64,000 nt of DNA from Morchella semilibera (GCA_009192285.1 CM018604.1:372001-436000), one strand, 5' to 3'. Counted from the stretch's first letter, positions 10,285-24,139 are shown. Notes: generated from the sequence alone by a model not told the origin. Numbers and translations are program-made.

Positions 10285-13200
10285 ATGGCCAACCAGTCAA
10301 CTCTCCGACCGGCTCTATCGTCGCTGCTACAGCAATATGTAAAGCTCCTGCAGTCATCTCCAAAGTCTCTCCGCATTCTAGCCGCAACGGTACTATGTGC
10401 AATATTTGGCGGTCTCTGGGAACGTCGCCGTCGTTATAGAAAGGCGGATGAAGGTCGAGGACGGGTGTTAGTCCGACGGAACTCTGCCATCCAGCTGAAA
10501 GATGGTAAGTTTTTGTGGTGGAATTCAGCTCCGCAAGCGCTTACATCATCGTCATCATAATTTCAGGTTCGCGATTGATCTATGTCCCCTACAAAAAGAC
10601 CACGGCAAAAGTGGTCATAAATCCGACAAAATCTACCACCTTCGATGCGCATAGGCGCCTGTTCCTCGAGCCTCCGGGGGGGCCGGGGCTTCAAATCTCA
10701 AAGTGGCGTAGGGGGTGGGGAAGGCCCGCCAGTGAATACCAAGCCTGGGCTGAACCTGGCATTTTTGCATCAATTTCTGAGTCTTCTCAGTATCATGATA
10801 CCGAGATTGACAAGCAAAGAGAGTTTCTTGTTGTTACTACACACGTTCTTTTTGATTAGTAGGACGTGAGTGGAGGCCCTGTTTAACATGTGATCTGCGG
10901 AATGCGTAGGGCTGAGCCTAAGCTGACATCCTAAATACATGTAGGTACCTGAGCTTGGTAGTTGCACGACTAGATGGTGAGATTGTCCGAGATCTTGTCG
11001 CGGGGAACGGAAAAGCATTTGCTTGGGGAATTGGCAAATGGCTTAGTGTCGGGGTACCAGCTGTTTATTGTAATGCAATGGTAATTACACTTCCAGCCCT
11101 AAGAGTTATTTCAGAACCCCAACCTCTTTTGTCTGCATACTAACCAATCGTGGTATAGATTAAATTTCTCCAGTCAAAGATCTCTATAGCATTCCGCACA
11201 CGACTAACGCGGTACATCCACGATCTGTACCTAAACGATAAACAAGCTTATTATAAGCTACAGAATCTCGATGGCGGCCTTGTAGGTGGCGGCGCAGATC
11301 AATTCATCACCTCCGATCTGCCATTATTCTGTGATTCAGCTGCCGCGTTGTATTCATCTCTTGGGAAGCCATTCTTAGATTTGGTAGTTTTTAACTATCA
11401 GCTTGCAAGATCGTTGGGGCCACTTGCATTGGGAGGCATTTTGTTTAATTATGGTGCAACCGCATGGATGCTGAAGAAATTCTCCCCTCCATTTGGAAGG
11501 CTTGCCGCTGCCCAGGGGAGAAAAGAGGGGGATTTCAGAGGATTACACAGTAAGTTGAATTACCGGAAGGGAAGTTTTATTTAGCTAACATTATTTACTC
11601 TCTAGCACGCTTAATTGGCAATGCCGAAGAGGTTGCATTTTTATGGTGGTGCAGAAATGGAGAAAGTATTTTTGGAGAAGGGTTTCAAGGACCTGAAACA
11701 GCTTATGGAAGGCATTTACAGTGTATGGGCATTAACCCTTGTAGCCATGATTTTTTACTCACATTACATCCAAATTTTAGATGAAGATCCGCTATAATAT
11801 GCTTGAGGACTTTGTCCTGAAGTATGGCTGGTGTAAGTCCTATGCCCCTAGATCAGCTTGATATAACTTATCTAAAAGACTCGTAGCGGCGTTAGGATAC
11901 CTCTTTACATCCCTGCCTGTGTTTCTCCCCGCCTGGGGCGGCCTCGGCGGTCTTGTCGAGCTCGCTGGTGCAACTACAGGTTCTGGGCGTGAAACAGATA
12001 GGATGAAGGGGTTTATTACTAACAAACGTCTTATGCTCTCACTCGCCGATGCTGGCGGTCGTATGATGTACTCCTTCAAGGATCTTTCCGAGTTAGCAGG
12101 CTACACCTCTAGAGTTTACACACTAGTTTCGACCCTGCATAGAGTCCACTCTCATTCTTACTCGACTCCAAGGCCAGAGCTGTATAGTGCAGCGGATATT
12201 CAGGGCACAATGCATAAGGGTTTCGATGGTGTGCGACTCGAAGGTGTTCCAATCGTTGCTCCAGGTCTCTGGCCGCGGGGTGGTGAGGAGCTTGTCGAGT
12301 CCCTCGATATCACCGTCCGGGAAGGCGAGCATCTTCTCGTTCTTGGCCCTAATGGAGTTGGTAAATCGTCCATAGCTCGCGTAGTAGCTGGTTTGTGGCC
12401 TGTTTATCGTGGCCTTGTTTCTCGTCCGCGGCAAGGCGGTATGGGAGGAGTTATGTTCCTACCCCAACGTGTCTACCTTGCACAAGGGACACTAAGAGAC
12501 CAAGTTATTTATCCCCATACCGAGATGGAAATGCGAGCCGATAGCCGTACCGACCATGAATTAAGGTTGATCCTGGACGCAGTTAGGTTGGGATACCTCC
12601 CTGACCGGGAGGGAGGTTGGGATTGTAGAAAGGAATGGAAAGATGTCCTCTCTGGTGGCGAAAAACAGCGTATATCTATTGCACGACTTCTTTACCACGT
12701 AAGTCCTTAGAGGTGTTCCCCCCCCCTGTAGACTGTTCAAAGCTTACCATACCAGGAACCGAAATACGCATTCATAGATGAGGGAACTTCCGCTGTTTCC
12801 CAGGACGTCGAAGGCCTACTCTATGAAACCGCCAAGGAACGCGGCATTACGCTGATCACAATCTCTACCCGCGCCCAATTGAAAAAGTACCACACATTCC
12901 AACTCCAACTCGATGGCCCCAACGGAGGGTGGGAGTTGGACCGTATTGGCACCGAGCGCGAGAGGAGCAGTGTTGAGAATGAGTTGCGGGAGCTGAAAGA
13001 GAAGGTTCAGAATGTTAAAGCTCTCCGAGAGCGACTAAAGGTAGTCGAAGGTGAATTATCGAGAGTCTTCGTTACTGGTGGCAAAGAGCTCCCAGGCTTC
13101 GAAGAAAAGAGTGGGGAGAGCTTAGGGGAGGTTAAGGAAGACAGTGTTGTCGTGAAAAGCGGCAGCGGATCAGAGGAGCACACCGCAGAGGCGCTGACGA

Positions 13201-13322
13201 GCGAGGAGACCAAGTCTAGTGATGAGAAGATCATAAGCGAGGGAGATGGTAGTGAGACGAAGAAAGTTGACCTAGAGAAGGAGGGTTTTGCTGACGCGTT
13301 GAAGGCGGGTATTGATGAGTAG
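10285..13322 (+). CDS. Peroxisomal ABCD-family fatty-acyl half-transporter (two frame breaks)
   Basis: Eight exons (10285-10504, 10567-10865, 10945-11080, 11159-11549, 11606-11722, 11781-11832, 11887-12698, 12756-13322) give about 863 residues once two extra bases are discounted. Family marks are TTFDAHRRLFL, TYLSLVVARLDGEIVRDL, the EAA-like NAEEVAFYGGAEMEK, and RYNMLEDFVLKYGW. The nucleotide-binding domain has Walker A GPNGVGKSS (near residue 557), signature LSGGEKQR (about 660) and Walker B FIDEGTSAVS (about 680). The expected His of the H-loop reads Thr (TISTRAQLKKYH). An acidic coiled-coil tail follows. PXA1/PXA2 relatives form dimers that import long-chain acyl-CoA into peroxisomes for beta-oxidation; I cannot tell which subunit this is. 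The frame breaks after HRRLFLEPP, in or near a G7 run (10676-10682), and at a T5 run (11638-11642), each by one extra base. All motifs on both sides are intact, so sequence error or recent decay are both possible. Confidence 0.88.
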
Positions 13323-14364
13323 TTAGACGCCGGGAAGTAATTTATGTTGTATATGAAATGTACTTGAAGTTGCATGGGAAGGGAATTTCTGCATAGCATA
13401 CATTATATTCCATTTTTTATTTTACACTGTATTCTATGACTCCACCTTCTTACAGGCGAATTATAAAGTGAGTCATGCCATATCACTCGCTTTCCTGCTT
13501 CCAGTCAGTGTCATGATGTGAATTACGAGCCAAGGAGAATACAAGGTCATTACAGCAATGACATTGTCTAGTGTGGTCCATAAGGCATTCCTGCTCGAGG
13601 CCTCGAGTCGTACGGGAGTCTACGGTGAGCGTGCTCGAGGTTTAGGTAATCATATTATTATTAAATAGGTATATACATATATGAGGGTCTCAGAATAATT
13701 ACAAAGTTTTAAACACCTTGGCCTGGCTTGGGAGAAGCATTGTATCACTTCTTAACCCTGTTCTACCAACGGTCCATATTTGCCTTGTTTGCCTTGAACA
13801 CCTCGAGGCATATTATCTCTTCAATTGCTCGAGCAGAACAAGGCACCCCCCCTTCCCCCAAAAGGCAGAGGTATCTCGAGGCATTTACGCCCTACTCCCC
13901 TCGAGTAGCTTCGTGGGTCACTGATGCATCAGTGTAATGATAGTACGATATTCCAAGCATTGCACCCTAGGCATACGTACTTAACAAAGCACCTTTATTA
14001 CACTATAGTAAATTAATCAACCAAGTTCTAGGCTACACTCTCTGGTATAACTAGCTGTTTGATAAAGAACCCTTCCTATCGGCACCCTGGCCCCGCATCT
14101 ATACCCAAAAGCCACTGTTGATTTCGTGTACGGAGTTCGAAACATGTAGGAAAGACAGACATACAATGAAAGCGTGAATACATTACACATAAAAATGATC
14201 AATAAATGTGGTCACATAATTACACGCCTAGATATACGGGTACAGATATATTACGGCACACGAATTTATATAAAGACCAATTAAAAAATATCGAAGAAAG
14301 GAACATACGAGTGAATACGCATATATATAAATGTACAATTAACGCGATAGGGAAAAGCACCATA

Positions 14365-14721
14365 AATGTTTCAAATGGAACTAAGGATTCATTTTTTGAT
14401 TCGTTTACCCATAGTAAAAGGTGCCTTTTCCATCGGCTTTTGATCCCCTTAAAGAATACATTAAAAATGATTCATTTCACATAGAAACATAATAAGCGAA
14501 AATGATGCTTTTTTTGATTCATTTATATAGTTGGTAGAGACCCTCAATGTTTCAAATGGAACTAAGGATTCATTTTTCGATTCGCTACGCCATAGTAAAA
14601 GGTGCCTTTCCCTCGGTTTTTTGATCCCTTTAGAGAGCACATTAAAAGTGACTCGTTCCACATAGAAACATGATAAGCGAAAATGATGCTTTTTTTTGAC
14701 TCATTTATATAGTTGGTAGAG
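14365..14721. repeat. Tandem duplication, about 182-bp unit
   Basis: Two units, 14365-14545 and 14546-14721, both start with AATGTTTCAAATGGAACTAA and end with TATATAGTTGGTAGAG. They differ at roughly a tenth of positions, mainly by transitions. A second, more diverged pair follows about 80 bp apart (GTATAAGCACTGAATTTCAG near 14721, GTATAAGTACTAAATTTCAG near 14800). No open frame is shared by the units, so the duplication looks non-coding. Confidence 0.85.
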
Positions 14722-17700
14722 TATAAGCACTGAATTTCAGTCCTTATGCCACACTATGCTAAGTTAGTACCTGCTCAATTACTTCCCACCAGTGATATAT
14801 GTATAAGTACTAAATTTCAGTGTAGTGCGCATGCTATACCACACAATTGCAAGTAAACACCCAACCACCAACGGACTAGTACTATCTTATTTCCGGTGGC
14901 CATGGTAAAATTACTTTCAACACATCTACCGCCCCATAGCCCCAAGCCATTCGACGAGTGAGGGCGAGGAAGGGGTGTAGTATAGTGGGATTAAAGAACT
15001 GAAAGCAGTAAAGAAAAGAGAAATTGTCAAAATTATCCGGGAAATGATTGTAATTGCGCGCGCTATATATAAAGATATACATGTAGTTTCTCCGCTTCAA
15101 TTTCTTTCTGTCTATTTTGGCTCCGATTTGCTCCGTTTAAACTAGATGAAGAGGGAAGTTGTCTGATATTTTCATACCCTATGGGTTGATGAACTAACAA
15201 AAAGGTAGCGTCCCAAAGCCTCTCGGTCACATATTCTCACTCGACCCCACCCACCAAAAAAAAAAAAAGATGGCAGCATCGAAAAGGCGCTAGACATGCG
15301 TCAGTGAGTTTATAAATCTACCCCACTATAGCCCCAAGATATCCTTTTACTGACGAGTCTCCTAATGATTACTTCATTTGTTAATCTAACCTTAATTAAA
15401 TCATTCCTACGTCTTGATCGACTATAATATACGCACAGGTTGATTACTCTGCATTTACCGGGGGACTTTCCCCCATTACTATCCCTTAGCTCATGATCAG
15501 CCTTGCTGCACGTAATCCCTCGATCTCAATTGCATCGAGAGTTCTATGGGCCCGTTCGTTTACTGATCACACTATAAAAACGCAAAAATAAGGATCCGAA
15601 CGTACCAGAATCAAAGATACGCTTATCTCCGCTAAGGACCACAATGCAGACGTTCTAATAGTGCAGAAGCCAAAGTTTAATTTTTTCTTTTTTTTATTAC
15701 CTTGTGCTAGTTAATTGGTACAACCCGAGGAAACGTTTAGGCGTGTCATTTTTATTAAAGTGTTTCGACAGTGCCTACAGATATCAGCTTTTTCATTTCC
15801 TATTTGGAGAGCAGAGTTTCATTTGTTCCACGCATGTATTCACCATATTGAGCCGCAAAGTAGGTTCCAAGAGCGCAATGCATACCCTCGGATTCGGGAT
15901 ATGTGCAGATATGTGATATATCATCACATACTTCGCACCATAACGTCGACAGAACAACAGAGCCTGCATCTGCAGTACACCCCGCCTCGAACTTCCACAT
16001 CCCCCCACCCTCCCCGCAATCTCCAGAAAACCCATCACGAACAAAAAGTCAATGACTCAACAGAGGTCGCCGAATCTCCGTAAGGCAACACAGCCAACTC
16101 ACGGCTGGGGCGGGTTGTTGATTTACGGTTAACTTAACCCCCCCCCCTGTCCTTGCAATCTCATCACCATATCTCACTCGGTCTCGTTACCCGGGGTCTC
16201 CCCCCCCTCCCCACTCTCTCTCACACCGAATGGAGAGCACCTGTACGGCACGTCTGGGCTGGGCCGTCTGCAGCACCGTCCAGAGCTAACCACTCTCGTG
16301 GGTACAGAACCCGACACTCCAGATCTCCCCCGCCGCATCGATGTCGTCCGGAAATATAATTTTCCACTGCAGCAGCAGCAGCTAGCTAGCAGCGGCATGG
16401 TTTTCGAACCCCATCGAGCATGATCACACCCCGATCTCCGCTTCATCCGAAATATTGAGTTTGCACTACACTACTATATATACGTATCAGCATCATTATG
16501 ACCCCATAAGTAGGGTAGAATACACACCTAGTAGTACCTACAGCCAGCCAATCGATCTCCCCATGGTTATGGGTTATGGCCTGCGACCGTTTTCTAGCTG
16601 CAGGAAGACGTTTTGCGGAACCTCCCCAATGGGAACTTTTCCATCAATGTCTTATAATACTACCACGGCGGCGCCCGCGCCGCCCTACCCCCCTTCTCCC
16701 CCGATATCCGGTAGAAGAAGTAGAGTCGGTATGGTTTAGTCCGGTAAAGTAGGTACATCCTTGGTGCGCCTCACTCTTATACATGAATATGCGCATATGT
16801 CAAACCTGCTCAGCTCAGCCTCAGTCACGCCGACAATACTTACCCCATGTGCTATCTATATCCTATACTGCACCTAAATATTACATGCCTTAATACTACT
16901 GTACCTCGGGGTACTAGCTACTGTACAAGATCAGTATCCCTCCCCCCCCTCCAAAAAAAAAAAATAGCCTTCACCCGAATTGATTTTCGTCCCAAAGACA
17001 ATGTTACCCCCCTCCCAAATATCGTACGTACACCCGAACACTCCGGAAAACCCATGGAAGGCAGCGTGCACACGTGGTGGTGGTTAATCCGAAGGCTCTT
17101 TGACTTTTAATTTTTCTTTTCTTTATTTTTTATTTTTTTCTTTCTCTTGGGACGTTATTCCCCACATGACACCTATAAAGGTGTTATGCCAGGCGATCCT
17201 ATAGGTAGGGCACATACATACCTATAGCTAAAGCACATAAAGTATGTAGTTACTCTAAGTAATGCTACAGTAGCTCTCACGATATAGTATCAAGTCACGT
17301 TTTAAACCCGACGACCTACAAGATAACTCCATGCGCATTAGCGATAAGGAAAATAAGGAAAGGGAAAAAATACAAATAAAAAAAAGGGATCTACCTCTTT
17401 ATTTTTTTATTTTTTATTTTTTTTTCCTTTTTTTCTTTCCCGAATATGATCTGCAAGTGCTAGACCTAAACTATGGGAAATTATACGATAGGCTTATTTC
17501 GAAGATGATGCGACTCCTCATCCATCTGATGGTGAAGAGAAGAAAAGAAAAAAAATAGAAAGTAGTTCATCCGACAATGACAACGACGGCGTCGATCCCA
17601 TTAAGCATCGTGGGCTAGTATAAAATGCTTAGAGGTTCCACATCCGGAAAGTAACTAGAGTAGGAGGTATCAGAACTGTAACGTCTTGCAAAGGCTGAGA

Positions 17701-20700
17701 CACAACTCCCAAAGGTGATAGGTGTGTACCTACATAACAGAGAGTCACAGAGTAGGTAGTTACTCCTCATTCTTATGTGAGCCCAAGCCAACTTTCCAAT
17801 CTGCCGACCGCGCGCGCGCGAAGGAGAACAGCTAGAAGCTATCAGTAGCCACCAGTAGAGCTAACTAGAGCTCTGTTAGCTAGCTGGAGTAGCTAGAGTA
17901 CATATTCTAGTTGGAGGCTCGATCTTAAGAAACCCAACTATATGGTCCGAGACAACAGCTGTCAGCAGATATGTGGTGCTTAAGATGTAAGTAGAGAAGT
18001 ACTCTACCTATCTTTACGTTGCATCGGAGAGAATTGGCACTATCATTGTTCAGGTCGGCTATTGACGTCGATTCTGACAGTAGCTGCTTCTGCTTCTTCT
18101 TCTGCCTCTGCCTCTGCTCTGCTTCTTCAGTTGCTTGGATATTAGCGATCCGTCGACTCCTAGATGCAACAGAGAAACTAGTACCAGTAATGCATTAACG
18201 ATGATCCATAAGGCTGTCACGACCTTTACAGCGTCACGGTAGGTTATGTATGTATGTCAGCAATTAATCTTTTATTGCGGCAGGCATTGATAATATAATA
18301 ATAATAAATAAAAATATATGAAGGAACTGCGGGTGGATGCACGTGCCAACCAGCGTATGTCACGACTGACTCCGTGTTACAGGAACGACCTTCTAACACG
18401 GGCGTGATGATGATAATGATGATGATGATCGGCCATCCTCTCTCGCTCTCTCTCTCTCCTGTCACGTCCCAAAGGAAGGGCCGTTCCAAAGATAGATAAC
18501 CACGAACCAACCCCGTACGTACTATTGTTCACATACGTCTCAGAACGAATCCCCCCCCCCTCCAATCTACACGCGCGAGTAATTCGAAGTTGCAAAAGTT
18601 AGAAAAATTAAAGATGACCAAACTGGCAATTGCATACCTACCTTCTCTACCTCAGTGATTTGACTGACTTGACTGACATGACTGACCGTGTTTTAATCCC
18701 TTCCCCCATGGCCATTGATCACATCCCCCCCCGGCGCAAACTTCAATATCCGTGACACCCTATCAATCAATATACCCTACTCTTACCGGCTGTACCTCCC
18801 AGATCTCGCATCGAAATCACGACAAACAATATCCCCCCCCCCCCTCGAACCGCCGCCCACCACCACCACCACTACCACCGCGCCGACGTAACCTCCAAAC
18901 CCTCGTGTCTCTGAAATTACCTCCTACTCTAGGCCCTCCGTGCAATGTGGACGCCGCGCTCCCGCCGCCCAGCAAGCAATTGACGCTCAGGGGAATTGCG
19001 TCTTTCCCCTCCGTGGGGCGACAAACCGTGGCCGCGAGATTATGTATTATCCACGGGTCCAATTTTAACCCAAGACCCCCCCGTTCCAGGCCCTACCGGA
19101 TCTAGGTAGTATAGTAGGACATGTACCTATATGTTTTTGATATTCGGCCTGCCTGCCTGTCTCTCTGACTCTGCCGCCCTCGGTAGGCACGGTGGAGTAA
19201 AACGGGTTTTACCTGTGCTGTGTACCACCGTACGTATCACGGTCGAGCCCACAATATATGTGTATCATGATCAATGATCATCGTCATGCCCGAGTGCTGA
19301 ATCGGGCCAGCGAGCGAGCCCCCCCGAGCAAGAGCGCTTAAGCATTTTCATCGTGTATGTGGTTGTAGAGCCATGTCTGTCTGTCTGTAAGCCCCGTCCG
19401 GGTATGTCGGCTAAGTGATAGGTGGTGAGTCGGGGGGCCGAAAGGTGTTAAGATAGTCCCCGAAAGACAATCGCACCCCCATCCCCCCAATAGCCCCACC
19501 CAGAACTGTGCGAAGTAACATACCAGAGACACATTATTGTTCCCGCCATGCATTTGAGATTAGAGATCGGGTTTCGAGGCTATTGTTATGTATGTATATA
19601 CAATAATATGCATAGATACATTACATATATTGCGGAGCACAGACGTACACAAGTACAGAGGAAGAGAGAGATCTAGAGAGAGACAGACGAAACACGAGCA
19701 TGACGTTTGTTTAGCGGGTCGTCGTATCTAGTATCTATCTATGTACAATATGTACTAGATCTCACTCCCTCTCGCCCTACATACATGTACCCTCTGTATT
19801 ACAGAGAGAGAGGTATCTGCGCTGGCTGGCATAAAATAAAACACCAAACTGAAACGTCAAAACCTTGAACGACTGATTCCTCCCCCCCCCCCCCCACCCC
19901 TAAAACAAACCAATATGTGTTCATCTCTTCTCGCTTCAGCATGCCAACCAGCGGACGTCCGTGATTTCAAAAGCTTGGAAGGGGGAAAAAAAAATCACAA
20001 CTCAGTCCAGACAGCAGGGGGGAAGAAGGAGTGGCCGTGTATCCTAGCCTATCTACAATACTCTACTCCGGTTTATACCCTGCTTGCTATATCCTGCCTA
20101 CCCTGCACCAGAGTAGCGAACGAACGAGTTACCGCAGTACGCAGCAGTTTTATAATTTACTCTAGCCTACATACATACATACATACTCTATGTAGTACTC
20201 ATCAACTCTCACGTTCTCTACCGTAATACATTATACCGTATAGTAGTACTGTATATATGTACCTTTTACTTTTACCCTTCTCCCCCTGGGCCGTCGATGC
20301 CAAGTCGTGGTATTTAATTCTCCCAACCGAAATTCCACGGCAAGTTGCCTGAAGCGGATAAAACTCCTGTTTGGGGGTCGCGTGATTATTTGTTTAGATA
20401 TTTCACTGGAATCGGTATTTCTACTTTGCTGAAGTAAACCTCGGCCGCGATTGTCCGCTAGCTATGTAGGTACTTACATGTATTTGGGTGATGGAATCAA
20501 TAGGGATAAAGGAAGAGAAAGGTTAATGACGTTGGCCGTACTCCTACGGACATACCCGGGATTTGCTTGCTACGATCTTCAGAGCAAAGTCTAACTCTAG
20601 TACTCTTCCAAACCCCCCCCCCCCCCCACCCCAACCATCAATAGCTAGCTAGGGAGAGGGTCCCATGAAAGGAAGTTCACGAGCGTGAATCAGAGTGATA

Positions 20701-23700
20701 CCCTGTGATCCAGGGGCGGCTCTGGCTCTGGGTTTAGTGGGGCCCGCTACAAACCTACTGATTAAGCAACAACGGCTCGCAAAAAAAAAAAAGCATTATA
20801 TTATCCACTAACCTGAGCTCGCTTGAACAAAGGTACATAGACGCGATTACCATGGACCGAGCCATAACCTAGAAGGAAAAGAAAAAAAAAAGTAGACAGG
20901 GTCTCCCCTCCTCATCCCACCTCTGATTCACCATGACTCCAGTAACCAGATATCGGCCGACGGCGGCGGCGGGGGGGAGAAGGAAGGGGCTATTATTAGC
21001 ACGACATCCCCCCCCCAAGGATCAAGCGCGCTGTGTGAAATTAGATATGCGCCTGTATCATGTAGGTGATGTGAAAGTCCGTAGGGGCAGATATGCAATT
21101 TTCCTTCTTCCAGTGTCTTTCCCTTCCCCCCCTTTTTTTTCCCAGAACGCACGGGCGGCGGTACATATCGACGATACCTAACGTCCTCTCTAGACTCTCT
21201 CCCCCTTCAGAAACTCCACACAGAGTGGCCCGCCCTAGATTAGACTACTATAGACCTAGGCTGGGGCCGAAGGGGGGAAGGGAGGGAGCGTTTTCCCGGT
21301 TCGTGTTGTTATGTGTGATATCATCCCATCCCATCCCATCAGCGAGCGAGCGAGCAAGCAAGCAAGCCAGCTTAGCTTTGCCCTAGCTACATGTACTTTA
21401 GTGTTACCTGATCTGTTGGCGGATCACCGCTCGGCTACCTGATCCGCAAACAGGATGGGGGGGGGGAGGGGATAGAGGACGGGCAAAGTGGGAGGGGAGA
21501 AGCGGGGGAAAATAGCGGCCCCCCCAAAGCAAAGCAAAAAAAACAAAGAGTATGTAGGTAGGGTAGAGCGAGCACTCTGCTGCACAGTGCGCACTTGCAC
21601 TGCAGTACATACAGTGCGGGGGACTCCACATCCAATTTGACGATCTGCAGGCTGGCCTTCCTGGCGGAAGTAAAGCCGAACGAGGGAGGTCTCTAACTAC
21701 TGGTCGATATCATAGGGGGGGCTCACTCAATGTCTTTGAACATGGGGGGAGAGTTATTATCAACGAGTACAGTAGAGTAGGTACGGTATGCGGAGAGAGG
21801 TTAGTTATTAGAGTGCAGGATGTACTACAGAGATGTGGAATACATGGTACCACACATGGGCTTTACTTTAGATACAGTCACTATTCTCATAACAGCAGCA
21901 GCAACAGCAGAACCTCCCAATCTTAATCACCGCACCCCACGGGATGCTGCCGTGTGGTCGTCCAAAGAAAGAAAAGAAAACGAGTGAGAGACGAGACTTT
22001 CGTAACCCCTTGGCAACGGCATCGTCTGGTCTTTTTTGGCTGTGAGTCTCTGCTTGCTTGCAGATGGGGGGTCGTCACGACGGGCAGGTACATACAGCAC
22101 GACATGTATCTTTATCGATATGGTGCCGTATAATGTACCTACTTGCTTGCGTGCTTGTACCTTTGGCCAACAACATCCATCTTCATGCCATTCTTCTTCG
22201 TTATCCTATGTAGAGTTTCCATCTGGTTATATCTGTCTGGTCGCCTTGTTAATGTAATTTCCCAGGTACATCAGAAGTACATATGTACCCTAACAACTTG
22301 TTGCTTACCTGCGTAATAATACGCATCTCTTAGATTATGCTCGTGCAGTTACTCGCCAGATACGTTAAGTATATACTTACATACTTGTACTCAGTCCTAA
22401 AAGTAGTACCTCTCGCCTCCTAGAGCTGTATGTATCTTTGCAAAAAAATAAAATAAGATAAAAGCCCTCCTTCTTCTGCATCTGCCTTCCTATCTCAGTC
22501 CCCCCGACGCGAATGGGCAAATAATAAAAAAAGTAGAATAGGTAAACGGTCACCCCGTCGTCGCCATGGCAACAAAACACCTCCTAGCAAAGCAAATTGA
22601 AACCCCGGCGTCGGACAAGGCGCGCGCCCTCTCACTCGAGTCTCTCCACACTCTCTCTTTTTTCTAGGCCACTTAGTAATTTTTCGTGTCCTGTCTTTTC
22701 CGGACCCAAGACTATTTTTTTTGGGGGGGGGGTCATGTCAGTGTGTTGCTGCCGCCCAAAAGAAAGGGCCCTTTTCTTACTAGCTAGTCCTGGCAACTGC
22801 AACACGGCCGGTTCAGTGAGTTCGTTTTGTTCGTCGGCCGATCGGCACCCAGGCCTAGGAAAAACTAATTGGCCTCTGGCCTTTATTTCTCTCTCTATTT
22901 TTTTTTTTTATATTTTCCCCATATTTTTTTTTTGCTATTGCTGCAAGCACAAACCCCCAGGAGCTAGTTAACTTTTTTTTTGTTTTGCTGGCGCTCGCTC
23001 TCTCTCCACATAATCAATCCCACACCCTACCTACTCTACTCTAACCATCTCCCCCCCCCCTCGGGAACAACCTCTAAATCTAAAAAAGAGCCAATTATAA
23101 GATTGCGAGAAATTATATTATGGGAAACCATGATATGTGCACTCTGCTCTGTGCATCAGCAAGCAAGCAAGCAAGCAGCAGCAGCAGGTAGGCGTTAATG
23201 TAGGGTATCGCTAAAAGCCATAATGCTGCTGCTGCTGCCAGCTGCTGCTGCTGGGGATCGCAAGTTGGTTCATTCACAATTGCATATACATAAGCATTGC
23301 TTGCAATTGCATAGAGAGAGACAGCTATCTATCGGAACATCTACACCCCGAATAGTAGATAGAGGAACCTTCCGTATCCAGTAACAAGCACTGGCAGTTT
23401 TCCTGCCTACCTGCCTGCCTTAATTCCTGCCAGTTAGGTTAACAAGATCTGGAGCTCTCCCGTTGTCGTTGTCGTCGTCGCCGCCACCACCTCCACCCCC
23501 GAGGCTGGCGTTGCAACGATCATTGACTTGAGTAATTGTTTCTCGCTTTCTCCCTCCCAACTAGCTAAGTCAGTCAGTCAGTCAGTCAGTCAGCGCCAGC
23601 CAGCCAGGCCAACGAATTAATGCGGGGTTCTCAATTCCGGGGGCGGACAACGCACTCATCACCACCTTTGATATGATAGTTGAGAGTTTTCAGTGATTGT

Positions 23701-24117
23701 CACTCCTCTCTACCGGAATGGGAATACCAATCTTAGAAAAAAGAAAAGAGAGGAGGGAAAAATTAGGTATCGGCGATAATGAGGTTAGAATGACAGCGCC
23801 CCACTAGACTGGTTGAGAGAATTAACAGACAGGACAGGACAGGATCACAGACAGAGAGAGGGAGTGGGATGGTCGAAGGGAAAAGGACCCATGGATCATT
23901 GGGGGAGGGGGGGGGGTGAAAGTGAGTTACTCTGCTTTGCTCTACTTGACATACTCGTACTTTACTTTACTCTTGTGCAGGCAGGTAGGGTGCTAATCCG
24001 CTAGACCAGGTTTGGAAACTACGATCACTTACGCCCTACTGCTGCCTCTCCTGCTGGCGCTGCTCTCAAGTTCGGCGCACTAGTGTTCCTGTACATACAG
24101 GTTAGAATGAAACTCAT

Positions 24118-24139
24118 CCATGGTATATATATACCATGG
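24118..24139. repeat. Perfect 22-bp palindrome upstream of the acetyltransferase gene
   Basis: CCATGG, ten alternating T/A bases, then CCATGG form a perfect inverted repeat about 335 nt before the GNAT start. It could form a cruciform or bind a symmetric factor; function unknown. Confidence 0.6.

Noticed and set aside
23160-23250. CAG/CTG triplets as a CRISPR-like or coding repeat
   Set aside because: These are simple microsatellites with no spacer structure and no long open frame.
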